38,598 nt of DNA from Opitutia bacterium. GTDB lineage: Bacteria > Verrucomicrobiota > Verrucomicrobiae > Opitutales > Opitutaceae. Positions 18,061 through 25,999 of the stretch are shown piece by piece. Position numbers and translations under genes: made by a program. Below the pieces are notes generated by a model. The model searched no databases and was not told the origin of the DNA. It saw nothing but the letters and a program-made list of their open reading frames with translations. The stretch spans positions 1 through 38,598 of the forward strand of contig CANEVO010000029.1 of the NCBI GenBank assembly GCA_947442255.1. Direction: 5' to 3'. How positions within the stretch are numbered: the stretch's first letter is position 1; every line of letters begins with the position of its first letter.

Positions 18061-18065
18061 GATGC

Positions 18066-19511
18066 CTACTTCGCCTTCTTCGGCATGAACTCGGGCGCGA
18101 GCTCGAGGCCGAAGTAGTCGCGGGCATTGCGGAAACAGATGTTTCGCACCATCTCGCCGACCGCCTTGAAATCGTTGGGTACCTCGCCGCGCTCCATGTC
18201 GCCGCCGATCAGGTTGCACAGCGTGCGGCGGAAGTATTCGTGGCGCGGATAGCTGACGAAGCTGCGCGAGTCGGTGATCATGCCGACAAAGCGCGACAGG
18301 AGCCCGATGTTGGAGAGCGCGTTGATCTGCCACTCCATGCCTTCCTTCTGGTCGAGGAACCACCAGCCGCTACCGAACTGCATCTTGCCCGGGATCGTGC
18401 CGTCCTGGAAATTGCCCGTCATCGCCGCCAACGGGTAATTATCGTTCGGGTTGTTGTTATAGAGGATGGTGCGCGGGAGCTGATTGCTCGCGTCGAGCTG
18501 GTTCAAGTAACGCGAGAGCGCGGACGCCTGGGGGAAATCGCCGATTGAATCGAAGCCGGTGTCGGGCCCGAGCCGGCCGAGCAGCCGCGCGTTGTTGTTG
18601 CGGAGCGCCCCGAGGTGCAGCTGGAGCGTCCAGCCCTTCGCGGCATTCCAACGGCCGAACTCCAGCATGAGATACGATCCATAGCGCACTGCCTCTTCCG
18701 GGCTCGCCGCCCGGCCGCTGCGCGTCGCGTCGAAGATCATCCTGGCCTGCGCATGCGTACACGGTTCGGAGAGGGCATGCTCAAGGCCGTGATCCGACAG
18801 CCGGCCGCCGGCGGCATGGAAGTCGTCATGCCTCCTCTTCAGCGCGCTCAGCAGATCGTCGAACGTCTTGATCCCATTCGACATCTTCGCGGTGCCACCG
18901 AGTTTCTCGAGCCAGGCGTTGAAGACTGCGGGGTGGCCGACCGCCAGTGCTTTGTCGGGCCGGTAGGCCGGGTAAACCCGGGTCTTCAGCTTGCTCTCCT
19001 TGATCTTGGCATGAAAATCGAGCGGGTCCGCCGGGTCGTCCGTCGTGCACACGACGGTCACCTTCGACTTCGCGAGGAGATCGTGCACGCGCAGCTTCGG
19101 CAGCATCGCGTTGGCCTTCTTCCAAATCCGCTCGGCCGACTGGCCGTTGAGCAGTTCGTCGACGCCGAAATAGCGCTTCAGCTCGAGCTGCGTCCAGTGG
19201 AAGAGCGGGTTGCGGATCGTGTGCGGCACCGTCTCGGCCCACGCCTGGAACTTCTCCCGCGGCGACGCGTCGCCCGTCACGAAGCGCTCGTTCACGCCAT
19301 TCGCCCGCAGCGCCCGCCACTTGTAGTGATCGCCGCCCAACCAGAGCTCCGAGAGATTGGCGAACTCATGGTTCTTCGCGATCAGGTCCGGGGGCAGATG
19401 GCAGTGATAATCGTAGATCGGCTCATCTTTTGCGAACTCGTGGTAGAGTTTGCGCGCCTGCTTGGTCGTCAGGAGGAAGTCGTCGTGGATGAAGGGGCGG
19501 GTTTTGGCCAT
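18066..19511 (-). CDS. uxaC: Uronate isomerase (glucuronate/galacturonate isomerase)
   Basis: The protein has 481 residues from the ATG at 19509-19511, close to the usual 470 of UxaC. An in-frame upstream start at 19595 would add 28 residues that lack family character. The amidohydrolase-like metal motif DYHCHL (His36, His38) and the family blocks LYNNNPNDNYPLAAM and SRFVGMITDSRSFVSYPRHEYFRR are present. UxaC isomerises D-glucuronate to D-fructuronate and D-galacturonate to D-tagaturonate in the cytoplasm. The upstream gene on the same strand is a tagaturonate epimerase homologue, which would feed the galacturonate product into the fructuronate branch. A 49-bp palindrome lies about 220 bp upstream of the start and could be its operator. 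Confidence 0.95.
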   Translation of the reverse strand: MAKTRPFIHDDFLLTTKQARKLYHEFAKDEPIYDYHCHLPPDLIAKNHEFANLSELWLGGDHYKWRALRANGVNERFVTGDASPREKFQAWAETVPHTIRNPLFHWTQLELKRYFGVDELLNGQSAERIWKKANAMLPKLRVHDLLAKSKVTVVCTTDDPADPLDFHAKIKESKLKTRVYPAYRPDKALAVGHPAVFNAWLEKLGGTAKMSNGIKTFDDLLSALKRRHDDFHAAGGRLSDHGLEHALSEPCTHAQARMIFDATRSGRAASPEEAVRYGSYLMLEFGRWNAAKGWTLQLHLGALRNNNARLLGRLGPDTGFDSIGDFPQASALSRYLNQLDASNQLPRTILYNNNPNDNYPLAAMTGNFQDGTIPGKMQFGSGWWFLDQKEGMEWQINALSNIGLLSRFVGMITDSRSFVSYPRHEYFRRTLCNLIGGDMERGEVPNDFKAVGEMVRNICFRNARDYFGLELAPEFMPKKAK

Positions 19512-19837
19512 GGGACGAAGCGAAGTTTTGGGGGCCGGATGGTGACAGGGCGCGCCGGAATAACGCACTCCCAATTTCTGAAAAACACGCGCCAACGCGC
19601 TTCATTATGACACCAAGACGGACGGCGCCCCGTGTTCGCGCGTAAACAGCGGGCGCGACGCCTGCCCAATCGAACCCCATCGTAGCCCTCTGCGTGAGCA
19701 GAGGGACGGCTTGAAGCGACTCCTCCACCCCCGCCCGAACCCGGTTTGTCATCTAATAAATGACAAACCGGGTTCGGGCGCTCGGCGTTGCCGCCGGCGA
19801 ATCATTCCCGCCGCTCACGCGGCGGGCCACGCAGAAT
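19512..19837. other. 326-bp gap upstream of uxaC with a long palindrome
   Basis: The gap between the epimerase gene and uxaC contains no supported gene. Its main feature is the palindrome at 19732-19780. The remainder presumably holds the uxaC promoter and leader; no clear sigma-70 hexamers were found. Confidence 0.5.
19732..19780. promoter_or_regulatory. 49-bp perfect palindrome, candidate operator upstream of uxaC
   Basis: Two perfect 21-nt arms (19732-19752 and 19760-19780) flank the 7-nt centre CTAATAA. The core TTTGTCATCTAATA recurs in a second palindrome at 24633-24653, which argues for a recognised site and not merely a terminator. There is no T-run on either side. It lies between the two uronate genes, so a regulator of hexuronate use could bind here, or it could cap the epimerase transcript. 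Confidence 0.6.
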
Positions 19838-21727
19838 TCAGCGCGAGACGTCGTTCAACATCGCTTCGAGCGTCTGATAACCCGCGAGGAGCTTCCGCGC
19901 GCCGGCACAGGCCGCGGCGGAAGCCAGGCCGGCGTTTTCCGCGAGAAACACGATGTAGGTCGCGATGTTCTTCGCGAACAACAGCCGGCCTTCGTCGCTG
20001 ATGAGGTAGAATCGCGCCCGCTGGCGATAGCCTGCCGCCGTGTGATCGCCCAGCGCGGCCTTTTCCGCCCGGCCATTCGCCGCGAGCACATAGAGGAAAT
20101 TGTACTCGAACCAGAACATGTGCTCCGGGCTCGGCGCCAGTGACTCGAGCGCGGCCCGCGTCACCGTGGGATTGGCAAATACATCCGTCCCGCAGCCCGC
20201 CTTCGCCAGCGCATCCGTCACGAACACCCGCGCCATCTTCTGCTCCGTGGCGTCGGTGCTGAACGACCCCGCCTGGGCGAGTTCGAGGGTGAACTTGTGC
20301 CAATCGCGCCACAGCGCCTGATCGTCGGGATGCCGCGACGCAAACAGCGCGCGGCCCATCTCGTAGGTGTAGCGCCCGCTCGTCTTGATCTCGAGGTGCC
20401 CGCCGGTCACCTGGCCCATCACCTGGTAATTCTCGGCCGACTTTCCTGATCCGGAGTGAAACCCGATGCTCGCGCCAAACTGCTGGCAGACGCCCCACTG
20501 CTGCTCGATCAGGGCCCGCAGCGCCGCGTTGTCCGAAAACGGCATGTTCTTCTGGAAGCCAAACGCCGGCGCCACGAAATGGATCCGCATCCCCAGCGCC
20601 TCGCAGAGTGCGAGCATGACCGCGGTCGTCTCCGGCGTGGTCAGGCCGGGCAACTCGTCGATCGACAGTTCCCGCAGATAACTCCGCCCCCCGTCCGCGG
20701 TGAACAACCGTGCCCGCGCCGACGCATATTTCTCGTCGCGCCGCTTCATCTTCTGAAGCGCCGGCCAGACATACGCCAGCAGCCGGTGGAATTGGACTTC
20801 GTCCAATTCCAAGGCGGCTCCGGCCTGACGGCCGGCGCCGAGGGAAGTGACCCGGGCTCGGACGGTTTCGAGCAGGGGGGCGGGGATATTGGCTTTAACC
20901 CAAGCGATGGGGTCGTCGGGAATTTTTGTCTGCGCGAGCTCGGGGGAAAGATCGAAGGTGATGTAGCTCGCCAGCACGCAACCGGCGACGAGCGCGTCCT
21001 CGCGGTGATCGAATTTGCCGCCGATCGGCTGGTGATCCGCGTTGAAGCTCCAGGCCACCCCGCGGCGGTGAAAGCCCGTCTTCAGCTTCGCCAGCACGCA
21101 CCCGTGGCTCATGCCCTCGACGCTCTGGCCCTGGTGCCCCTCGGGGACATTCGTGCCGATGAAAGGGAACGGCACCGTGTCGAGTTTCCCTGCGAGCATC
21201 ACGTCGACGTCGTATACCAGCTCGCGCGGAATCGAATTCTGGTTCGCGGTCACCCCGAGCGACAGCGCACTCATCGCCCAGTCCACCGCCGGCCAGTGCA
21301 GCGTGGTGAACCGCGCCCCGATCCCGAGCGTGCTCCGCCCGAGCTGCTCCGTCGCCGTCGGAAAAATCGTGCTCGCGGGATTGTGCTCCTGGATGAGGTT
21401 TTTGAGCTGCAGCAGATTCGCGAAAGTCGCTGGGAAAATGACGCGGCTGCGGTTTGCGTCGGCCCCTATTCCGCGATCGAGAAGGTCGGGGGCAGCCTCC
21501 TTACCCTCCAACTCCCAGCCACAGTCACCGCTAGCCTGGTCTTCAAACAGAAACCATCGTCCCTGCTTCGTTTCGAAGGTGCTTTTCGGAAACCGGCTCA
21601 CTCCGCGATCGCCGCTCATTGCCTTGGCGGCGAGGGCAGGCCAGTCGAGACAGAAGTCGGGGCTGACGCACGGGTTCGACGCGATTCGGAGCGAATTCTC
21701 GAGGAGGAAACGATTGATGGCGGACAT
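19838..21727 (-). CDS. uxaE: Tagaturonate epimerase family protein (UxaE-like)
   Basis: The protein has 629 residues from the ATG at 21725-21727; an in-frame start at 21790 would add 21 residues with no family character. Blocks such as AWSFNADHQPIGGKFDHREDAL, MRIHFVAPAFGFQKN and ASIGFHSGSGKSAENYQVM resemble the tagaturonate epimerase family, known from the Thermotoga maritima enzyme, which interconverts D-tagaturonate and D-fructuronate. This assignment is from memory of the family and is supported by the next gene being uxaC. Together they would turn galacturonate into fructuronate without the UxaB/UxaA route. The protein is longer than the Thermotoga enzyme. A carbohydrate isomerase of another kind is the main alternative. 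Confidence 0.72.
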   Translation of the reverse strand: MSAINRFLLENSLRIASNPCVSPDFCLDWPALAAKAMSGDRGVSRFPKSTFETKQGRWFLFEDQASGDCGWELEGKEAAPDLLDRGIGADANRSRVIFPATFANLLQLKNLIQEHNPASTIFPTATEQLGRSTLGIGARFTTLHWPAVDWAMSALSLGVTANQNSIPRELVYDVDVMLAGKLDTVPFPFIGTNVPEGHQGQSVEGMSHGCVLAKLKTGFHRRGVAWSFNADHQPIGGKFDHREDALVAGCVLASYITFDLSPELAQTKIPDDPIAWVKANIPAPLLETVRARVTSLGAGRQAGAALELDEVQFHRLLAYVWPALQKMKRRDEKYASARARLFTADGGRSYLRELSIDELPGLTTPETTAVMLALCEALGMRIHFVAPAFGFQKNMPFSDNAALRALIEQQWGVCQQFGASIGFHSGSGKSAENYQVMGQVTGGHLEIKTSGRYTYEMGRALFASRHPDDQALWRDWHKFTLELAQAGSFSTDATEQKMARVFVTDALAKAGCGTDVFANPTVTRAALESLAPSPEHMFWFEYNFLYVLAANGRAEKAALGDHTAAGYRQRARFYLISDEGRLLFAKNIATYIVFLAENAGLASAAACAGARKLLAGYQTLEAMLNDVSR

Positions 21728-21796
21728 CGGAGGGAGAGCGTGCGGGGTTGCACAGCACGTCGCCAAATTTCCCCGGCGGGCGCAAAGCATCTATTC

Positions 21797-21832
21797 GGAA
21801 TTTTGAATTTTGGATTCTCGATTTTCGATTGG
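21797..21832. repeat. A/T-rich simple repeat
   Basis: A degenerate run of GAATTTT, GGATT and CGATT units, strongly different in composition from its GC-rich surroundings. It is the most A/T-rich stretch noticed in the window. Confidence 0.55.
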
Positions 21833-21860
21833 AAGAATGCGTCTCGAGATGCCGGATTCG

Positions 21861-21970
21861 TGAAGATCCCCTCTTGGCGCGCCGAACGGAGCGACATTCT
21901 AGCCGGATCTCGCGATGCGCTCGGGCGCCTCGCGAAGTCGTGCCCTGAATGGGTCCCCGTCAGGAGGGTG
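21861..21970 (-). repeat. Fragment of the MITE-like element (inverted)
   Basis: Its reverse complement aligns with 13261-13355, sharing stretches such as GCATCGCGAGATCCGG and GAGAGGGGATC-type ends. Both terminal inverted repeats are missing or degraded, so it is probably an old remnant. Confidence 0.6.
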
Positions 21971-22146
21971 TCGGGATGGTTCGTCTGCATCCTGGCTTCC
22001 TGATTTCAGGCTCAATCCGGATCCGTGGACTGCCCGCTTCCCCATCTCCCCCGCCTTCCTGATCCGATTCCTCCGGGCCCGGCCTGGACAACAAATGCTC
22101 CTTGCACGCCCGCCCCCAGCCGCTGTGCTCGGCGGTTTTTCCTTTC

Positions 22147-24483
22147 ATGTCCGAAGTCGCCGCCGCGGTCACCGACCAGCCCAATCCCGATCACGTTCTC
22201 CGTCTCGCCGCGGAACTCAACGTCAAGGTCTTCCAGGTCGCCGCCACCGCGCAGCTCCTCGCGGGCGGCGCCACCGTTCCGTTCATCTCGCGCTACCGCA
22301 AGGAGGTCACCGGCGAACTCGACGAGGTCCAGGTCCTCGCGATCCGCGATCGCCTTGAGCAGATGCGAGCCGTTGACGAACGCCGGGCGTCCATCCTCGC
22401 CTCACTGAAGGAGCGTAACCTGCTCACGCCCGCATTGGAGAAGGCCATTCTCGCCGCCGACACCGTCACCGCGCTCGAGGACATCTACCTCCCGTTTCGC
22501 CCGAAGAAGCGCACCCGCGCCACCATCGCGAAGGAAAAGGGCCTCGAGCCCCTCGCCGATCTCCTCTTTGCCCAGGACGCCGCCACCGATCCGATCGCAG
22601 CCGCCACGATTTATGTGGGGCGCGAGTATGTCGCCGACGATGGCAAAAATGTGACGTCCACCATCGCGAACGTGGAGGAGGCGCTCGCCGGTGCCCGCGA
22701 CATCATCGCCGAGCGCGTGAGCGACGATCAGGACGCCCGCGTCCGTCTGCGCAGCGTTTACCAGCGCGACGCCGTGATTTCGTCGAAGGTGATGTACGGC
22801 AAGGCCGACCATCCCGACGCCGCGAAATACAAGGACTACTTCGAATGGAGCGAGCCGCTCGCCAAGGCACCGTCGCACCGCGTCCTCGCGATGCGCCGCG
22901 GCGAGAAGGAACTCTTCCTGATGATGCGCGTGCAACTGCCCGACGAGACCACCGCATTCGCCACGGTGCAGTCGCTCTTCGTAAAGGGAAAGTCCGCCGC
23001 CGGCGATCAGGTTGTCCTCGCCGTGCAGGATGCCTGCAAACGGCTGCTCTGCTCCGCCATGGAAACCGAGATGCGGCTCGAGTCCAAGAAGCGGGCCGAC
23101 GAGGCCGCCATCAAGATTTTCACCGCCAACTTGCGCGAGCTTCTCCTTTCGCCGCCGCTCGGCCAGCGCGCCGTCCTCGCGATCGATCCCGGCTTCCGCA
23201 CGGGCTGCAAGGTCGTCGCCCTCGATCGCCAGGGAAAGCTGCTGCACAACGACGTGGTCTATCCCGATCGCCAACCCGCCGAGGCCGGCGAGAAGATCAC
23301 CGGCTTCGTGAAGTACTTCGCCGTCGAGGCCATCGCCGTCGGCAACGGCACCGGCGGTCGCGAAACCGAATCCTTTATCCGCACCCTCGGCCTGCCGCCA
23401 GCCATCCCGGTGGTCATGGTCAACGAATCCGGCGCCTCGATCTATTCCGCGAGCGACGTGGCCCGCGAGGAGTTCCCCGATCACGATCTCACCGTCCGTG
23501 GCGCCGTCTCGATCGGCCGACGACTCGCCGATCCGCTCGCCGAGCTCGTGAAGCTCGATCCCAAGTCGATCGGCGTCGGCCAGTACCAGCACGACGTCGA
23601 TCAGCCCGCGCTCAAGCGCTCGCTCGACGACACCGTCGTGAGCGCCGTCAACGGCGTCGGCGTCGAACTCAACACCGCGTCCAAGCAGTTGCTGAGTTAT
23701 GTTTCCGGACTCAATGCCGCGACGGCCGCGGCGATCGTGGCCCGGCGCAACGAAAACGGCCCGTTCAAGGCGCGCGCCGATCTGAAGGACGTGCCGCGGC
23801 TCGGCCCGAAGGCCTTCGAGCAGGCGGCCGGCTTCCTCCGCATCCGCGACAGCGTCAACCCGCTCGACGCGAGTGCAGTCCACCCGGAACGCTACCCGCT
23901 GGTCGAGAAGATGGCCGCCGATCTCGGCGCCACTGTGGCGGACCTCGTCCGCGATTCCGCACTCCGCGCGAAGATCAAGCTCGAGACCTACGTGACGGCG
24001 GACGTCGGTCTGCCGACCCTGACCGACATCATGGCCGAGCTCGCCAAGCCCGGCCGCGATCCGCGCCAGAAGTTCGAGGCGTTCAGTTTCACCGAGGGCG
24101 TGAATAAGCCCGAGGATCTGAAACCCGGCATGAAACTGCCCGGCATCGTGACCAACGTGACGGCGTTCGGGGCGTTCGTGGACATCGGCGTGCACCAGGA
24201 CGGCCTCGTCCACGTGAGCCAGCTCGCGGACAGTTTCGTGAAGGATCCCGCCGCGGTGGTGCGGCCCCAGCAGAAAGTCATGGTCACCGTCACGGAGATC
24301 GATCTCCCGCGCCAGCGGATCGCCCTGTCGATGCGGAGCAAGCCCGAGATCGGCCCGAAGACCCCGCGCACCGGCGCGCCCGGCCCCCGCTCCCCCGGAG
24401 CCGCGCGGCCAATGACGCCGCCACCGCCGCCGCCCGCGGTGACGAACGACTGGTTCAACGCCGCATTAAAAAAGAAACACTAA
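22147..24483 (+). CDS. tex: Tex-family RNA-binding transcription accessory protein
   Basis: The 778-residue protein has the full Tex layout. An N-terminal helical region carries FISRYRKEVTGELDEVQV. A YqgF/RNase H-like domain begins VLAIDPGFRTGCKVVALD. Helix-hairpin-helix modules follow (ELNTASKQLLSYVSG, FKARADLKDVPRLGPKAFEQ). A C-terminal S1 domain carries GIVTNVTAFGAFVDIGVHQDGLVHVSQL. The final Pro/Gly-rich tail (about 50 residues) is extra. Tex binds nucleic acid and acts on transcription complexes and RNA turnover in the cytoplasm. The start at 22147 was chosen because the 15 residues before it lack family character. It stands alone, with repeats on both sides. Confidence 0.95.
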   Translation: MSEVAAAVTDQPNPDHVLRLAAELNVKVFQVAATAQLLAGGATVPFISRYRKEVTGELDEVQVLAIRDRLEQMRAVDERRASILASLKERNLLTPALEKAILAADTVTALEDIYLPFRPKKRTRATIAKEKGLEPLADLLFAQDAATDPIAAATIYVGREYVADDGKNVTSTIANVEEALAGARDIIAERVSDDQDARVRLRSVYQRDAVISSKVMYGKADHPDAAKYKDYFEWSEPLAKAPSHRVLAMRRGEKELFLMMRVQLPDETTAFATVQSLFVKGKSAAGDQVVLAVQDACKRLLCSAMETEMRLESKKRADEAAIKIFTANLRELLLSPPLGQRAVLAIDPGFRTGCKVVALDRQGKLLHNDVVYPDRQPAEAGEKITGFVKYFAVEAIAVGNGTGGRETESFIRTLGLPPAIPVVMVNESGASIYSASDVAREEFPDHDLTVRGAVSIGRRLADPLAELVKLDPKSIGVGQYQHDVDQPALKRSLDDTVVSAVNGVGVELNTASKQLLSYVSGLNAATAAAIVARRNENGPFKARADLKDVPRLGPKAFEQAAGFLRIRDSVNPLDASAVHPERYPLVEKMAADLGATVADLVRDSALRAKIKLETYVTADVGLPTLTDIMAELAKPGRDPRQKFEAFSFTEGVNKPEDLKPGMKLPGIVTNVTAFGAFVDIGVHQDGLVHVSQLADSFVKDPAAVVRPQQKVMVTVTEIDLPRQRIALSMRSKPEIGPKTPRTGAPGPRSPGAARPMTPPPPPPAVTNDWFNAALKKKH

Positions 24484-24495
24484 GCACGCTTTCCC

Positions 24496-24518
24496 GTAGC
24501 GCTGGTCTCCGACCGGCG
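24496..24518 (+). repeat. GTAG-footed hairpin repeat (CGCTGGTC stem)
   Basis: GTAG (24496-24499) precedes CGCTGGTC/GACCGGCG with loop TCC; one stem pair is a G-T wobble. It lies 12 nt after the tex stop. Confidence 0.85.
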
Positions 24519-24632
24519 GACGGGCGGGCGGACGGCATTTGAGAACCGAAAATTGAGATTCGAGACCGCCGGCCAAGATCTGACGCCGCCATGGCGACGC
24601 CAGCTGCTCCCTCGACCCGGACCCAATCGTTT

Positions 24633-24653
24633 TTGTCATCTAATAGATGACAA
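24633..24653. promoter_or_regulatory. 21-bp palindrome sharing a core with the uxaC-upstream dyad
   Basis: Arms TTGTCATCT and AGATGACAA flank AAT. The sequence TTTGTCATCTAATA is also the centre of the 19732-19780 palindrome. Here it lies between two convergent genes, which is unusual for an operator. Confidence 0.5.
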
Positions 24654-24712
24654 CAAACCAACGACCACCTCGTGCCCCGCCGGTTGATTGGATGCGCCGC
24701 CGACAAAGGAGA

Positions 24713-24737
24713 GGGCGCACACGAGGTGCGCCCCTCC
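24713..24737 (-). repeat. GGAG-footed hairpin repeat, CTCGT loop
   Basis: On the minus strand the foot is GGAG, the stem GGGCGCAC/GTGCGCCC and the loop CTCGT. Foot and stem vary together with the other members while the loop is kept. Confidence 0.75.
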
Positions 24738-24935
24738 GGGAACGAGCGGCGCCGACACGAAATTCTTCGTCGGGGCGAGGCTCTTCCACGCCCGGTGTCC
24801 CAAGCCCCCTAGCCGACGCCCGATAGTCCAAGTCCGATTGTCGCGCCCGCTTGCCCACGCCCCGACGTTGGCTGGTTCACCACCGCGACACCCACTAGGA
24901 ATTTGTCGGCCAGGCGACAAGTTCCCGAGAAATTC

Positions 24936-25688
24936 CTACCGGTAGGGCTGGTGCAACTCGACCGGCTTCTTCGCCTTATCCTTCGCCCGCAGCTTGAGGT
25001 TCAACATCTCGACGCCGACCGCGAAGGCCATGGAGAAATAGATATAACCCTTCGGGATGTGCTGGCCGAGTCCCTCGCCCACGAGTGCGACCCCGATCAG
25101 GATGAGAAAACTCAGCGCGAGCATTTTCAGCGTCGGGTGCCGGTTGACGAAGTCGCTGATGGCGCCCGCGAAGATGAGCATGACGACCAAGGCAATGACG
25201 ACGGCGGCGATCATGACACCGACGTCGTTCGCCATGCCCACGGCGGTGATCACCGAGTCGAGGGAGAAAACGATGTCGAGGATCAGGATCTGAATGATGA
25301 CGTTGGTGAAGGTCACGCCGGTCCGACCCTTCGTCAGATGTCCGTCGTCCTCCTCCAGCTTTTCATGCACCTCGTGCACGCTCTTCCAGATCAGGAAGAG
25401 TCCGCCGACAAGCAGGACAAGATCCCGGCCGGAGATCTCCTGCTGCATGATGGGCAGCGTGAAGAGCGGCTTCGTCAGGCCCATGACCCAGGTCAGGCTC
25501 AGCAGCAGCAGGATGCGCGTGATGAGGGCGAGCGAGAGGCCCAACTTGCGCGCCTTCGCTTGTTGTTCCGGCGGCAGCTTGCCGGCGAGGATCGAGATGA
25601 AGATTACGTTGTCGATGCCAAGCACGACCTCGAGCGCGGTGAGCGTGACGAGGGAAACCCAAATCTGCGGATCGGAAATCCAGTCCAT
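24936..25688 (-). CDS. TerC family integral membrane protein
   Basis: The 250-residue protein has about seven hydrophobic segments and the TerC signatures ALEVVLGIDNVIFISILAG near the N-terminus and DIVFSLDSVITAVGMAND in the second half, with their membrane-embedded acidic residues. TerC-family proteins include tellurite-resistance and metal-efflux members (manganese in some); the sequence alone does not say which. No tellurite cluster is nearby, so metal homeostasis is a more cautious reading. It is convergent with tex. Confidence 0.92.
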   Translation of the reverse strand: MDWISDPQIWVSLVTLTALEVVLGIDNVIFISILAGKLPPEQQAKARKLGLSLALITRILLLLSLTWVMGLTKPLFTLPIMQQEISGRDLVLLVGGLFLIWKSVHEVHEKLEEDDGHLTKGRTGVTFTNVIIQILILDIVFSLDSVITAVGMANDVGVMIAAVVIALVVMLIFAGAISDFVNRHPTLKMLALSFLILIGVALVGEGLGQHIPKGYIYFSMAFAVGVEMLNLKLRAKDKAKKPVELHQPYR

Positions 25689-25847
25689 GGTCGCCGAGAG
25701 CTAGGGGTGGACCCGGCCCTCGGTCAATCCACGCCCACGTGGGATCAGCGGCAGGTATTCCTTATTCATCAGTCGCCCTTGGACCCGGAATCCGTCGGAA
25801 AGTCCCCGTGGGCGAACCCGCAAGGTCCCCCCATCGACCTTCGCCGA

Positions 25848-25924
25848 GTGGCATGGGTCTCCCGACCCATGAAAGCGGATCGATCAATCCTTCCGGTCTT
25901 CACGGGTCAGGAGACCCGTGCCAC
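25848..25924. repeat. Paired GTGG hairpin repeat (REPIN-like, CATGG/CACGG stem)
   Basis: The plus unit has GTGG at 25848-25851 and stem CATGGGTC/GACCCATG with loop TCCC. The minus unit has stem CACGGGTC/GACCCGTG (25901-25920) and ends in CCAC. It uses the same two stems as the pair at 1301-1375 in exchanged positions. Confidence 0.85.
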
Positions 25925-25995
25925 TCAGACAACTCTCTCAACTCTCAGCTCTCCACTCTCAACCCGGCCAGCCCTCAACTCTCAACTCCGCCCTG
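25925..25995. repeat. Low-complexity CTCAACTCT repeat
   Basis: Imperfect tandem units of CTCAACTCT, CTCAGCTCT and CCACTCTCAA run to just before the AEC permease stop. It follows the hairpin pair directly. Confidence 0.6.
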
Positions 25996-25999
25996 CCCC

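Larger units (their letters stand above)
17733..18065. other. 333-bp gap between uxaC and the secreted-protein gene
   Basis: No gene is supported. Two GTAG-footed CTCGT/CTTGT-loop hairpins (17977-18001 and 18036-18060) lie near the uxaC end. The part nearer the secreted-protein gene presumably holds its promoter, but no convincing -35/-10 pair was identified. Confidence 0.5.
21728..22146. other. 419-bp divergent gap between uxaE and tex
   Basis: No gene is supported. The gap holds an A/T-rich repeat (21797-21832) and an inverted fragment of the MITE-like element (21861-21970). Both genes face outward, so both promoters should lie here, on either side of the repeat block. A short T-run just before the tex start (22136-22142) follows a weak hairpin. 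Confidence 0.5.
24484..24935. other. 452-bp gap between convergent tex and terC genes
   Basis: No gene is supported. It contains a GTAG-footed hairpin (24496-24518), a short palindrome sharing its core with the uxaC-upstream palindrome (24633-24653) and a CTCGT-loop hairpin (24713-24737). The remaining sequence to 24935 shows nothing recognisable. Confidence 0.55.
25689..25999. other. 311-bp gap upstream of the terC-family gene
   Basis: No gene is supported. It contains an inverted hairpin pair (25848-25924) and a low-complexity CTCAACTCT run (25925-25995). The first 150 bp upstream of the terC-family start presumably hold its promoter; none was recognised. Confidence 0.5.

Noticed and set aside
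22112..22142. Hairpin with T-run before tex as an attenuator
   Set aside because: The CCGC/GCGG stem is only four base pairs and the T-run ends 4 nt before the start codon; too weak to claim.
22402..24213. Open frame of 603 codons on the minus strand
   Set aside because: Antisense to tex, whose domain order is complete.
24936..25688. Tellurite resistance protein
   Set aside because: TerC-family membership is clear but no other tellurite genes are present; a specific resistance function is not supported.
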